A stretch of 38,153 nucleotides of DNA, taken from NCBI RefSeq assembly GCF_017104645.1, contig NZ_JAAGPF010000035.1, positions 1 to 38,153 on the forward strand, read 5' to 3'. Below the pieces are notes generated by a model that had not been told where the DNA came from, searched no databases, and saw only the letters and a list, made by a program, of their open reading frames with translations. This document shows, one piece after another, positions 14,194 to 21,590 of the stretch. The position numbers and the translations under genes are program-made. The stretch is from Burkholderia sp. Ac-20379. GTDB taxonomy: Bacteria; Pseudomonadota; Gammaproteobacteria; Burkholderiales; Burkholderiaceae. Within the stretch, counting starts at the first letter, position 1. Each line of letters opens with the position of its first letter.

Positions 14194-15081
14194 GTGCCAG
14201 TCAGCCTGCCTCTCGCCGACGCAGAATGCGTCGATCTGAGCGATATCGTCGACACCGACCGTTACCCCCTGCACGAACCCGATCACCCGCGCATGCGCGA
14301 TCTGCTCGCCCGTTGCCGCGCCGAACTGGCCGGCCACGGCAGCGCCGTGCTGGACGGCTTCCTGCGCCCGGCGGCGCTGATGCAAGCGGGCGCCGAGGGG
14401 CGCGAGTTCGCGAAGAAGACCTACTTCTCGCATCGCAAGGTCAACGCCTATTTCACGGCCGACGACCCCGCGCTGCCGCACGACGATCCGCGCCGCGTGT
14501 TCATGGATCGCACGAGCGGCTTCGTCACGCGCGACGTGATTCCGGCCGACGCGATCGTGCATCGGATCTACGTGGCGCAGGCGATGAAGCGTTTCGTGGC
14601 CGCCTGCCTCGGCGAAACGCGGATCTGGGAATACGCCGATCCGTACGCGGGCCTCGTGCAGAACGTGATGCCGCCCGGCACCGAACAGCCGTGGCACTAC
14701 GACACCAACGAATTCATCGTCTCGATGATGACGCAGCAGCCCGAAGCGGGCGGGGATTTCGAGTACTGCCCGAACATCCGCACGCCCGACGGCGAGAACT
14801 ACGGCGGCGTGGGGGCGGTGGTGCGTGGCGAGACGCGTGCGCCGATCAACGTCATCACGTTGCGGCCGGGCGATCTGCAGTTGTTCAAGGGCCGCTTCTC
14901 GTTGCACCGCGTGACGCGCGTGGCGGGAGAGATCGAGCGGCACACCGCGATCTTCGCCTACTCGAAGCGGCCCGGCATGGTCGGCCGGCTGGAGCGCACG
15001 CGCCAGTTGTACGGCCGCGTTTCCGAGATGCATCTGGAAGCCGAGCGCAACCTGGTGCGCGCGGACAGCCTGGTCGACTGA
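14194..15081 (+). CDS. Fe(II)/2-oxoglutarate-dependent dioxygenase
   Basis: This 295-residue cytoplasmic enzyme has the facial triad H168-x-D170 in PWHYDTNEF and H238 in GRFSLHRVTRV, followed 11 residues later by R249 (IERHTAIFAYS), which suits 2-oxoglutarate binding. It should hydroxylate or otherwise oxidise a small substrate, with O2 and 2-oxoglutarate turned into CO2 and succinate. It lacks the ectoine hydroxylase signature and I cannot assign it to a named enzyme. I prefer GTG 14194 (product MPVSLPLADAE) because GGAG lies 6 nt upstream and earlier frames overlap the promoter repeat; ATG 14110 is possible. It is divergent from lysR and 75 nt before the M24 gene on the same strand, so the two probably act in one pathway. 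Confidence 0.87.
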   Translation: MPVSLPLADAECVDLSDIVDTDRYPLHEPDHPRMRDLLARCRAELAGHGSAVLDGFLRPAALMQAGAEGREFAKKTYFSHRKVNAYFTADDPALPHDDPRRVFMDRTSGFVTRDVIPADAIVHRIYVAQAMKRFVAACLGETRIWEYADPYAGLVQNVMPPGTEQPWHYDTNEFIVSMMTQQPEAGGDFEYCPNIRTPDGENYGGVGAVVRGETRAPINVITLRPGDLQLFKGRFSLHRVTRVAGEIERHTAIFAYSKRPGMVGRLERTRQLYGRVSEMHLEAERNLVRADSLVD

Positions 15082-15156
15082 CGCGGGCATGCCGCCGTGC
15101 GCATCAGCCATTTTTTAAATTCGCTGTACTGATCGATAGCTATTCTCCCCACCATC

Positions 15157-16383
15157 ATGACGATCCTTCGCCCGACCCATCGCCCCGAAGATTGCGAGCC
15201 CACCGCCGACGAAATCGCGCAGATCCAGCGCGACCGGCTCGCCTCGGTGCGCCGCGAACTGAAGAAGCGCGACCTGAGCGCCGCCATCCTGTTCGACCCG
15301 ACCCACATGCGTTATGCCACCGGCTCGCGCAACATGCAGGTGTATTCGATGCGCAATCCGGCGCGCTACCTGTTCGTGCCCGCCGAGGGCAAGGTGGTGC
15401 TGTTCGAATACGCCGGCTGCGAGTTTCTGGCCGACGGGCTCGATACCGTCGACGAGATTCGCCCGGCCACGGCGATCTCCTATTACTTCTGCGACGACAT
15501 GCTGCGCCAGGTGACCGAGCGCTGGGCCGCCGAGATCGACGATCTGGTGCGCGCCAACGGCGGCGGCAAGCGGATCGCGATCGAGAGCGCCACGTCGGCG
15601 GCCGCGTTCGCGCTGCAGGCGCGCGGCTACGAGATCTTCGATGCGCAGGAGCCGCTCGAACGCGCGCGTGCGATCAAGGTGAAGAACGAGATCAAGATGA
15701 TCCGCGCCTCGCTGCGCGCGGCCGAGGACGGCGTGCGCAAGCTGGAGGCGGCGCTGGTGCCGGGCATCAGCGAGAACGAGCTGTGGTCGCATCTGCATCA
15801 GCACGTGATCGCCACCGATGGCGACTACGTGGAAACGCGCCTCATCAGTTCGGGGCCGCGCACCAATCCGTGGTTTCAGGAAAGCAGCCCGCGCCAGGTG
15901 CAGGCCGGCGAACTGGTGGGGCTCGATACGGACGTGGTGGGCCGCTTCGGCTATTACGCCGATTTCTCGCGCACCTTCCTGTGCGGCGACGGCCCGGCCA
16001 CGCAAGCGCAGAAGACGCTGTACCGGCTGGCCTACGATCAGGTACACGCCAACATGGAGAACGTGCGCGTGGGCACCACGTTCCAGGAATTCATCGCGCG
16101 CGCCTGGCGGATTCCGCAGCCGTACCGCGCGCGCCGCTATTTCGCGCTGGCGCACGGCGTGGGCATGACGGGCGAGTATCCGTACATCTGCCATCGCGAG
16201 GACAACGACGCGAAGGGCTACGACGGCGTGATCGAGCCGGGCATGACGCTGTGCATCGAGAGCTACATCGGGCACGAGGCCGGCGGCGAGGGCGTCAAGC
16301 TCGAGGAGCAGGTATACGTGCGCGACGACGGCCAGCTCGAACTGCTGTCCGACTATCCGTTCGAGGCGCGGTTGCTGGCCTGA
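15157..16383 (+). CDS. M24 'pita-bread' metalloenzyme, DddP/creatinase-like
   Basis: This 408-residue protein has a creatinase-type N-domain (about 25-165) and an M24 catalytic domain (about 175-400). All metal ligands are present: D257 and D259 in GLDTDVVG, D269 in YYADFSRTF, H333 in LAHGVGM, E368 in CIESYIG and E383 in GVKLEEQV. As I remember the DMSP lyase DddP (ligands D295, D297, D307, H371, E406, E421 and nearby Y366), every spacing is the same and Y328 matches Y366. However, the position of DddP's proposed catalytic base D377 is G339 here (HGVGMTGEYP), so DMSP lyase activity is doubtful. M24 members also include creatinase, ectoine hydrolase and X-Pro peptidases. With a betaine-type binding protein and a dioxygenase under one LysR, it probably cleaves a methylated zwitterion or a hydroxylated form of one. 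The ribosome site before ATG 15157 is weak. Confidence 0.88.
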   Translation: MTILRPTHRPEDCEPTADEIAQIQRDRLASVRRELKKRDLSAAILFDPTHMRYATGSRNMQVYSMRNPARYLFVPAEGKVVLFEYAGCEFLADGLDTVDEIRPATAISYYFCDDMLRQVTERWAAEIDDLVRANGGGKRIAIESATSAAAFALQARGYEIFDAQEPLERARAIKVKNEIKMIRASLRAAEDGVRKLEAALVPGISENELWSHLHQHVIATDGDYVETRLISSGPRTNPWFQESSPRQVQAGELVGLDTDVVGRFGYYADFSRTFLCGDGPATQAQKTLYRLAYDQVHANMENVRVGTTFQEFIARAWRIPQPYRARRYFALAHGVGMTGEYPYICHREDNDAKGYDGVIEPGMTLCIESYIGHEAGGEGVKLEEQVYVRDDGQLELLSDYPFEARLLA

Positions 16384-16490
16384 GCGGCGTGCCGGTGTGA
16401 TGGTGTGGCCGCGCCTTCGAGCGCGCGCCCACGATCCGCTTTTGAAAATGAAGAGTTTGTCAGGTTTCCGAATCAAGCTGTAATCGAACT

Positions 16491-16520
16491 GCAAATCGCC
16501 GATGGATTTCGGCGATTTGC
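16491..16520 (+). terminator. Strong hairpin after the M24 gene
   Basis: Perfect 12-bp arms GCAAATCGCCGA (16491-16502) and TCGGCGATTTGC (16509-16520) with a 6-base loop, 108 nt past the M24 stop. There is no T-run after it. It is the only structure I see in the 308-bp gap 16384-16691. Confidence 0.55.
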
Positions 16521-16691
16521 ATCGCCGCATCCCCTCATCCACGCGCCGCCTTAAGCCTTCCTTCAGGTCGCCGCCGATACGATCGGGCGTCTTCATTCCC
16601 ACGCGGAACGGCCCCGCCGCCGCGCATCCCATGTTCCCGATTGCCACCGGTTCCGCGTTCGGTTTCGGCACGCCCGAGGGCGTCTCGCGCG

Positions 16692-17030
16692 ATGCGTGAC
16701 GCATGGCGCGCCAATGCGATGATCGCCGCCGCCGCGGCGATGCTGGCGCAATTGATCGTGTTGCTGATGATGGATGTGTTCCATGTGCCCGATCGCGCGT
16801 TCACGTCTTTGCCGTTCCATTGCGCCGCGGTGGCCTATCTCGCCGCGGCCGTGCTGCTCGTGCACCGGTTCGCCGCGCTGGCGTTTCGCGGCGCCGTGGC
16901 GTCGGGCCATGTGCGCCTGACCTCGGCCGACGAACGGCTGGTCCGGGTGGTGGCGCATTGCCCGCGCCGCGCGCTGGTGCTGCTGCACCTGCGTCTGCAT
17001 CGCTATCGGGTGGATCGCCGGCCGTTGTGA
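16692..17030 (+). CDS. Small two-helix membrane protein, function unknown
   Basis: A 112-residue protein with two probable transmembrane segments at about 9-29 (AMIAAAAAMLAQLIVLLMM) and 42-62 (FHCAAVAYLAAAVLLVHRF), and a basic, arginine- and histidine-rich C-terminal tail. ATG 16692 is chosen because it places the first helix at the N-terminus; no strong ribosome site is visible and a start at 16641 is open too. It does not look like a toxin or a known holin. I do not recognise it. It is separated from the M24 gene by a hairpin and lies before the next LysR gene. Confidence 0.5.
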   Translation: MRDAWRANAMIAAAAAMLAQLIVLLMMDVFHVPDRAFTSLPFHCAAVAYLAAAVLLVHRFAALAFRGAVASGHVRLTSADERLVRVVAHCPRRALVLLHLRLHRYRVDRRPL

Positions 17031-17152
17031 TTCGGCCCGCGCCCGGATGACGGTTTTGTCATGAACGGGCCACGATCGGGAGCGCGCCGCGCCGCCACAC
17101 TGAGCGCGGGCAGGCACCGCCTGCAACGGCCAACTTGAATGCAGACTCCGTC

Positions 17153-18088
17153 GTGAACAAGCTAACTTCGATCCGTACTTTCGTTAAGGTTGCCGAGTGC
17201 ATGAGCTTCGCGAAGGCCGCGAAGCAACTCGGCGTATCCGCCTCGGTCGTGACGCGCAGCGTCGCGGATCTGGAAAAACACCTGGGCGTGCTGCTCGTGA
17301 ACCGCACCACCCGCAGCGCGGCGCTGACGGCGTCGGGCGAGCTGTACTGGAAGCAATGCACCGAGGTGCTCCGCCTGCTCGACGACATGGACGCCTGCGT
17401 GACGCGCGCGAGCAGCCTGCCGGCGCGCACCTTGCGGATCGCCGCGTCGGCGTCGTTCGCTTCCACCGATCTGCCGGCGCTGCTGGCCGCGCATCGCAGC
17501 ATCGAGCCGCATACGGCGTTCGAGCTGACTGTCTACGACGCGATCACCGATGTCAGCGCGGCCGATTACGACGTGTGCTTCAGCACCGAGCGGCGGCTGC
17601 GCGATTCGTCGATGATCTGTCGTTCGCTGTCGCACACCGAGGAAGTGGTGGTGGCCAGCCCCGACTATCTGGCGCGGCGCGGCGAGCCGCTCGCGCCGGA
17701 AGACATGAGCGGCCACGACGTGCTGCTCAGCACCGATGCGCCGAGCACCTATTGGGATTTCCACGACGATCACGGCGCGTGCCGCGCGATCGTGCGGCCC
17801 GTTCTGAACCTGCAGCCGCCGCTGATGGTCAAGCGCGCGGTGATCGCGGGCCTCGGCATCGCGCGCCTGCCGGCCGACATCGTGGGCGAGGCGCTGGCCG
17901 ACGGCACGCTGCGGCAACTGTTCGGGGCGCTAAGCCTGCGCGACGCGCGCCGCACGATCTGGATGCTCTATGCCCGGCAGCCGCATCGCGGCTATTCGAT
18001 CCGCCATTTCGTCGACTTCGTGGTCGCGCGCTATCGCGATGCATCGCCGGCGACGGACGATGCCGCCGTGCCCGCCGACGCCGGGTAG
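17153..18088 (+). CDS. LysR-family transcriptional regulator
   Basis: This 311-residue LysR protein has a winged helix in the first 60 residues (SIRTFVKVAECMSFAKAAKQLGVSASVVTRSVADLEKHLG) and then an effector domain (LRIAASASFASTDLPALLAAH onward). It resembles the large LysR subgroup with NRTTRSAALTASGE after the helix. I chose GTG 17153 (MNKLTSIRTFV), the usual family start. A TTG at 17135 would extend it by six residues; neither has a good ribosome site. A porin gene follows on the same strand after 185 bp and could be its target, but I see no repeated site that shows this. Confidence 0.88.
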   Translation: MNKLTSIRTFVKVAECMSFAKAAKQLGVSASVVTRSVADLEKHLGVLLVNRTTRSAALTASGELYWKQCTEVLRLLDDMDACVTRASSLPARTLRIAASASFASTDLPALLAAHRSIEPHTAFELTVYDAITDVSAADYDVCFSTERRLRDSSMICRSLSHTEEVVVASPDYLARRGEPLAPEDMSGHDVLLSTDAPSTYWDFHDDHGACRAIVRPVLNLQPPLMVKRAVIAGLGIARLPADIVGEALADGTLRQLFGALSLRDARRTIWMLYARQPHRGYSIRHFVDFVVARYRDASPATDDAAVPADAG

Positions 18089-18273
18089 CGTGCCTCGGCC
18101 GCCGCACGCAAGCGTCGCGCGCGCAGAAACGTGGAGGAAACACGACACGATTCAGTCAATTCAGTCTTGCTCGCGGCCTTCATATTGTCGTCTCTACAGT
18201 GTGCGCACCGGAACCGCGCTCGCACCGACGAACGCGGTCCGGCTCGGACATTTCATTTGGAGACCGAACCGTT

Positions 18274-19419
18274 ATGAAGAGAATCGTTCTGGCAGGGATG
18301 TCGGCAGGCTTCGCGCTGTTGCCGATCGCGGGTTTTGCACAAAGCAGCGTGACCTTGTATGGCGTCATCGACGAAGGCCTCAACTACACGAACAACTCGA
18401 ACGGCCATGCCGCTTATCAGATGCAGAGCGGCTTCGCCCAGGGCAGCCGCTGGGGCCTGAAGGGCACCGAGGATCTCGGCGGCGGCATGAGCGCGCTGTT
18501 CCAGCTCGAGAACGGCTTCGACGTGAACTCGGGCGCGCTCGGGCAGGGGCACCGGATGTTCGGGCGTCAGGCCTACGTGGGCCTCGGGTCGAAGCAGTTC
18601 GGCACGGTCACGTTCGGCCGTCAGTACGATTCGGTGGTGGATTATCTCGCGCCGCTCACGGCGAACGGCAACTGGGCCGGCTACCTGCTCTCGCATCCGT
18701 ACGACAACGACAACACCGACAACTCGTTCCGCCTGAACAACAGCGTCAAGTACACGAGCCAGAACTACGGCGGTTTCAGCTTCGGCGGCCTGTACGGCTT
18801 CAGCAACCAGGCCGGCGGCTTCGCGAACAATCGCGCCTACAGCCTCGGCGCGCAATATACGGGCGGCCCGCTGCAACTGGCGGCGGCCTACATGCAGATC
18901 AATCGCGCGGGCGCGAACGCGGGCGGCTCGCTGGCCACCGACGATACCGATTTCGTGGCCGGCCGCGAGCAGGTATGGGGCGCGGGCGTCAACTACACGA
19001 TCGGGCCGGCGGTGCTGGGCTTCGTGTACAGCCACACCACGTTGAACGACGCGACCAGCTCGGTGTATGTCGGCAACTTCGCCAATGCGGCCAACAGCCT
19101 GAAGTTCGACAACTTCGAGGTGAATGCCAAGTACGACATCACCAAGGCGGCCTATGTGGGGGCGATGTACAACTACACGATCGGGCATTTCAACAGCACG
19201 GCCGGCAACGCCAAGCCGAAGTGGCATCAGTTCGGCTTGATGGCCGACTACGCGCTGTCGAAGCGCACCGACGTGTACGTGCAGGGCATGTACCAGCATC
19301 TGGCCGGCGGCTCGGCCGTGGCCGCGCCGCTGAACACCGCCTACATCACGGGGGCGGACGCGCCGTCGTCCACCGCGAACCAGTTCGTCGCGCGCGTCGC
19401 GATGCGCCATCTGTTCTGA
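18274..19419 (+). CDS. Gram-negative general porin (OmpC-like, beta-proteobacterial type)
   Basis: This 381-residue outer-membrane protein has a signal peptide 1-22 (IVLAGMSAGFALLPIAGFA, cleavage before QSSVTLYG) and the diagnostic first strand SVTLYGVIDEGLNYTNN. The inner segment GSRWGLKGTEDLGGGMSALFQLE and a C-terminal aromatic (ending VAMRHLF) suit recognition by the Bam machinery. It should form a trimeric 16-strand channel for small solutes. TTGGAG lies about 11 nt before ATG 18274. It is monocistronic by context: LysR ends 185 bp upstream and a hairpin lies downstream. Confidence 0.94.
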   Translation: MKRIVLAGMSAGFALLPIAGFAQSSVTLYGVIDEGLNYTNNSNGHAAYQMQSGFAQGSRWGLKGTEDLGGGMSALFQLENGFDVNSGALGQGHRMFGRQAYVGLGSKQFGTVTFGRQYDSVVDYLAPLTANGNWAGYLLSHPYDNDNTDNSFRLNNSVKYTSQNYGGFSFGGLYGFSNQAGGFANNRAYSLGAQYTGGPLQLAAAYMQINRAGANAGGSLATDDTDFVAGREQVWGAGVNYTIGPAVLGFVYSHTTLNDATSSVYVGNFANAANSLKFDNFEVNAKYDITKAAYVGAMYNYTIGHFNSTAGNAKPKWHQFGLMADYALSKRTDVYVQGMYQHLAGGSAVAAPLNTAYITGADAPSSTANQFVARVAMRHLF

Positions 19420-19482
19420 TCGTTGCGCCCAACGCAGCGTGGCGCGCCGGCAACGCGGCGCGTCGCGTTGTCATCAAGCTGT

Positions 19483-19505
19483 CGCCGCAACGTCGCGTTG
19501 CGGCG
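19483..19505 (+). terminator. Hairpin after the porin gene
   Basis: Perfect 10-bp arms CGCCGCAACG and CGTTGCGGCG with a 3-base loop, 63 nt beyond the porin stop. A weaker IR CAACGCG/CGCGTTG precedes it, and a 16-bp palindrome GGCCTGCCGGCAGGCC is at 19639-19654. The rest of the 297-bp gap to 19717 shows no gene. Confidence 0.5.
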
Positions 19506-19716
19506 CTTCAAGCCGTTCCGGCAGGCGCGCCGTTCACGCAATTCTGAATTGGTGGACGGCGCTTCTCTTGGTCTCCCTAGACTGACGCTGCCCTCGATCG
19601 CTGGCGATGTCGCCTCGCCACGCACGCGATCGGCCGGGCCTGCCGGCAGGCCGCCTGCATCGCCGCGCGTTGCGCCATGCGGCCTGCATTCCCTCAGGAC
19701 TCCAAGAGAAAAAGCC

Positions 19717-20838
19717 ATGCACCTTCGACATGCGTTCGCCCTTGCCGCGTTGACCGCCCTGTTGTCCGCCTGCGGCGGCAACGATTCCTCGCCGCCGGCC
19801 TCGCCCGCCGCGGCCACGCCAACCACGCCTGCGTCGCCGTCCAGCGGTGCGTCGAGCATCGCCGTGCCGTTGGCCGTGACCGCCGCGCAGGCCGGTTACG
19901 CGATTTCGGTGTTCGCGCAGGCGCCGGGCGCGCTGCTGCCCGACGATCTCGTGTTGCACGGCGGCCATCTGTTCGCGGTGGCGCAGGACAACAACGCGAA
20001 CCCCGACGGCACCTCGGTGGCCGGCACGACGCCGCAGAGCGAGCTGGTGGAATACGACATGAGCGGCAACGTGGTGCGCACCTACGCCATTCCCGGCCAT
20101 CCCGACGGCCTCATGGAATTCGACGCGAACACGCTGTGGGTGTCGACCAACGAGGACGCCAACGGCGCGATCGTCGTGATCGATACGTCGAGCCACACGC
20201 AGCGCACGCTGACGCCCGACGCCACGCCCACGCACGGCGGCGGCTTCGACGACATGAAGCTGCTCGGCGGCAACGTGTATGTGGCGGCCTCGCATCCCAC
20301 GCTCGGCGCGGCCACCACGGCGTTTCCGAACGGCGTCAGCAGCGTGCCGGCGCTCTACACCGTCACGCTCAACGCCGACGGCAAGACGTTCCACCTAAGC
20401 CCGAGCCTGATGGGCAACGCCTCGGCCACCCGGATCACCACCAATACGCTCGTCACGCTGAGCTTGACCGACCCCGATTCGATGGCCGTCGATCCGGCGG
20501 GCGACCTGGTGGTGGACAGCCAGGCGGATTCGGAGCTGGCCTTCGTCGCGAACCCCGGCGCCTCGCAAAGCGTGCGCGTGTTGCCGCTGACGGCGGCCGG
20601 CGCGGCCGCGCAGATCGACGATTTCCGCTGGGCGCCCACGGCCGGCTCGACGATGTACCTGGCCGACAACAAGACGCGCCTGATCTACAAGATCACGGCG
20701 AGCGCGGGCTTCACGCCGGGCACGCTGTACGCCTCGGGCAAGGGCACGCTGTGGCAGGTCGATACGTCGACAGGGGCCGCCACGGCCGTCTACACCGGCA
20801 TGGGCGCACCGAAGGGCCTGATCTTCGTGGCGAACTGA
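19717..20838 (+). CDS. Exported lipoprotein with beta-propeller-like repeats
   Basis: This 373-residue protein has a type II signal peptide (HAFALAALTALLSACGG) with the lipobox LSAC and lipidated C19. A Ser/Pro/Ala/Thr-rich linker follows at about 22-45. From about residue 55, blade-like repeats recall NHL/SMP-30 propellers: HGGHLFAVAQDNN, ANTLWVSTNEDANGAIVVID, DPDSMAVDPAGDLVVDS and STMYLADNKTRLIYKI. It is probably anchored in the outer membrane or faces the periplasm. No catalytic residues could be named. AAGAGAAA precedes ATG 19717. It is probably a single-gene unit, because the next gene has its own sigma-28 promoter. Confidence 0.82.
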   Translation: MHLRHAFALAALTALLSACGGNDSSPPASPAAATPTTPASPSSGASSIAVPLAVTAAQAGYAISVFAQAPGALLPDDLVLHGGHLFAVAQDNNANPDGTSVAGTTPQSELVEYDMSGNVVRTYAIPGHPDGLMEFDANTLWVSTNEDANGAIVVIDTSSHTQRTLTPDATPTHGGGFDDMKLLGGNVYVAASHPTLGAATTAFPNGVSSVPALYTVTLNADGKTFHLSPSLMGNASATRITTNTLVTLSLTDPDSMAVDPAGDLVVDSQADSELAFVANPGASQSVRVLPLTAAGAAAQIDDFRWAPTAGSTMYLADNKTRLIYKITASAGFTPGTLYASGKGTLWQVDTSTGAATAVYTGMGAPKGLIFVAN

Positions 20839-20933
20839 CGGCGCACGGCTTCCCGTTCGCGCGCCGTCGCGCACGATCGGACGGCGCCTTATGGGAAGCT
20901 TAAATTCGCGGCAGAAACAAAAAAATAAAGTGT

Positions 20934-20960
20934 TCAAGCTGGCTATCGCCACGCCGATAA
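20934..20960 (+). promoter_or_regulatory. FliA (sigma-28) flagellar-class promoter
   Basis: TCAAGCTG (20934-20941), exactly 11 bases, then GCCGATAA (20953-20960). The downstream half is a perfect consensus -10 for sigma-28 and the upstream half fits the TCAAG form seen in pseudomonads and related bacteria. Predicted transcription start near 20967, 35 nt before the start codon of the next gene. Confidence 0.8.
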
Positions 20961-21001
20961 CGCGGTTGCCGAACCCCGGCATTTACTCAGGAGAACGACT
21001 C

Positions 21002-21316
21002 ATGACGATTCAGGCGATTTCCAGCCAGGCCGCCAGCGCCGCCCCGCTTGTCGCGAATCCGCAGTCCGGCAACGCGCCGCAGGCGACCGGCACCACGCAG
21101 GCGGCCAACGCAACGGCGGCCGCGAGCGGCACGATGTCCGGCTCGTCCAGCGCAACGGCCGCCACGGCGTCGTACACGGTCAAGATCAGCCAGGCCGCGC
21201 ACGCTGCCCTGGCGGAAGCATCGGAAACCTCGGTGCAGACGGCGCAGGAAGCCGGCCGTGGCGATCAGCAGGCGCAACGCCTGCTGGCGAAAGAGCACGC
21301 CAACAAGGTCGGCTGA
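21002..21316 (+). CDS. 104-residue Ala/Ser/Thr/Gln-rich protein, probably of the flagellar regulon
   Basis: ATG 21002 has CAGGAG 8 nt upstream. The protein lacks Cys and Trp. Residues 1-55 are low-complexity (Ala, Ser, Thr, Gln, Gly) and probably disordered; residues 56-104 (VKISQAAHAALAEASETSV, then QAQRLLAKEH) look like amphipathic helix, recalling small flagellin-associated or motility proteins. There is no signal peptide. A sigma-28 promoter directly before it suggests expression with late flagellar and chemotaxis genes, though no flagellar gene is nearby. I cannot name it. Confidence 0.75.
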   Translation: MTIQAISSQAASAAPLVANPQSGNAPQATGTTQAANATAAASGTMSGSSSATAATASYTVKISQAAHAALAEASETSVQTAQEAGRGDQQAQRLLAKEHANKVG

Positions 21317-21453
21317 CGCCGGCTCGCGTGCGGGCGTTCCTCGAACGGGGCGCTCGCACGCCGGCTTCGGCGCACGCAGACTTAGCGCCAAATTACCAAC
21401 ACGCCGCATGCGTCGGGCGTCTGTAAATTCCCGCCTTTATATTAGTAATCTAG

Positions 21454-21470
21454 ATGAGAATTGTTCTCAT
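21454..21470. promoter_or_regulatory. Fur-like box upstream of the OprB porin
   Basis: Perfect palindrome ATGAGAA-TTG-TTCTCAT, closely matching known Fur boxes of the form AATGAGAATnATTCTCATT. It lies just before the -35 of a predicted promoter, about 120 bp upstream of the porin start. It suggests metal-responsive control. Confidence 0.6.
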
Positions 21471-21475
21471 TTCTA

Positions 21476-21504
21476 TTGACGCTCCATTGGCTTCTGCTTA
21501 GGAT
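21476..21504 (+). promoter_or_regulatory. Predicted sigma-70 promoter of the OprB-type porin
   Basis: -35 TTGACG (21476-21481), 17-nt spacer, -10 TAGGAT (21499-21504). The Fur-like box ends 5 bp upstream of the -35. Leader of about 80 nt to ATG 21591. Confidence 0.5.
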
Positions 21505-21590
21505 TCGCTTCGTCCGGACAGGGGGGCCACGAAGTCGAAACATTTCGTCAGGCCAGACTCATTACTTTGGATAACGAATCAAGGAACGGG

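Noticed and set aside
14194..15081. Identification of the dioxygenase as ectoine hydroxylase (EctD)
   Set aside because: The EctD signature around the first iron histidine is absent and no ectoine synthesis genes are present.
15157..16383. Naming the M24 gene dddP outright
   Set aside because: The metal site matches but the residue at the proposed catalytic base is glycine, and no other DMSP genes are present.
13245..16400. A 1051-codon open frame on the plus strand
   Set aside because: It runs antisense through lysR and out of frame through the dioxygenase and M24 genes. The product is Arg/Ala/Gly-rich shadow sequence, common in high-GC DNA.
20915..20960. TAAAGTGT (20926-20933) as the upstream half of the sigma-28 promoter
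   Set aside because: Its distance to GCCGATAA is 19 nt instead of 11; TCAAGCTG at exactly 11 nt fits better.
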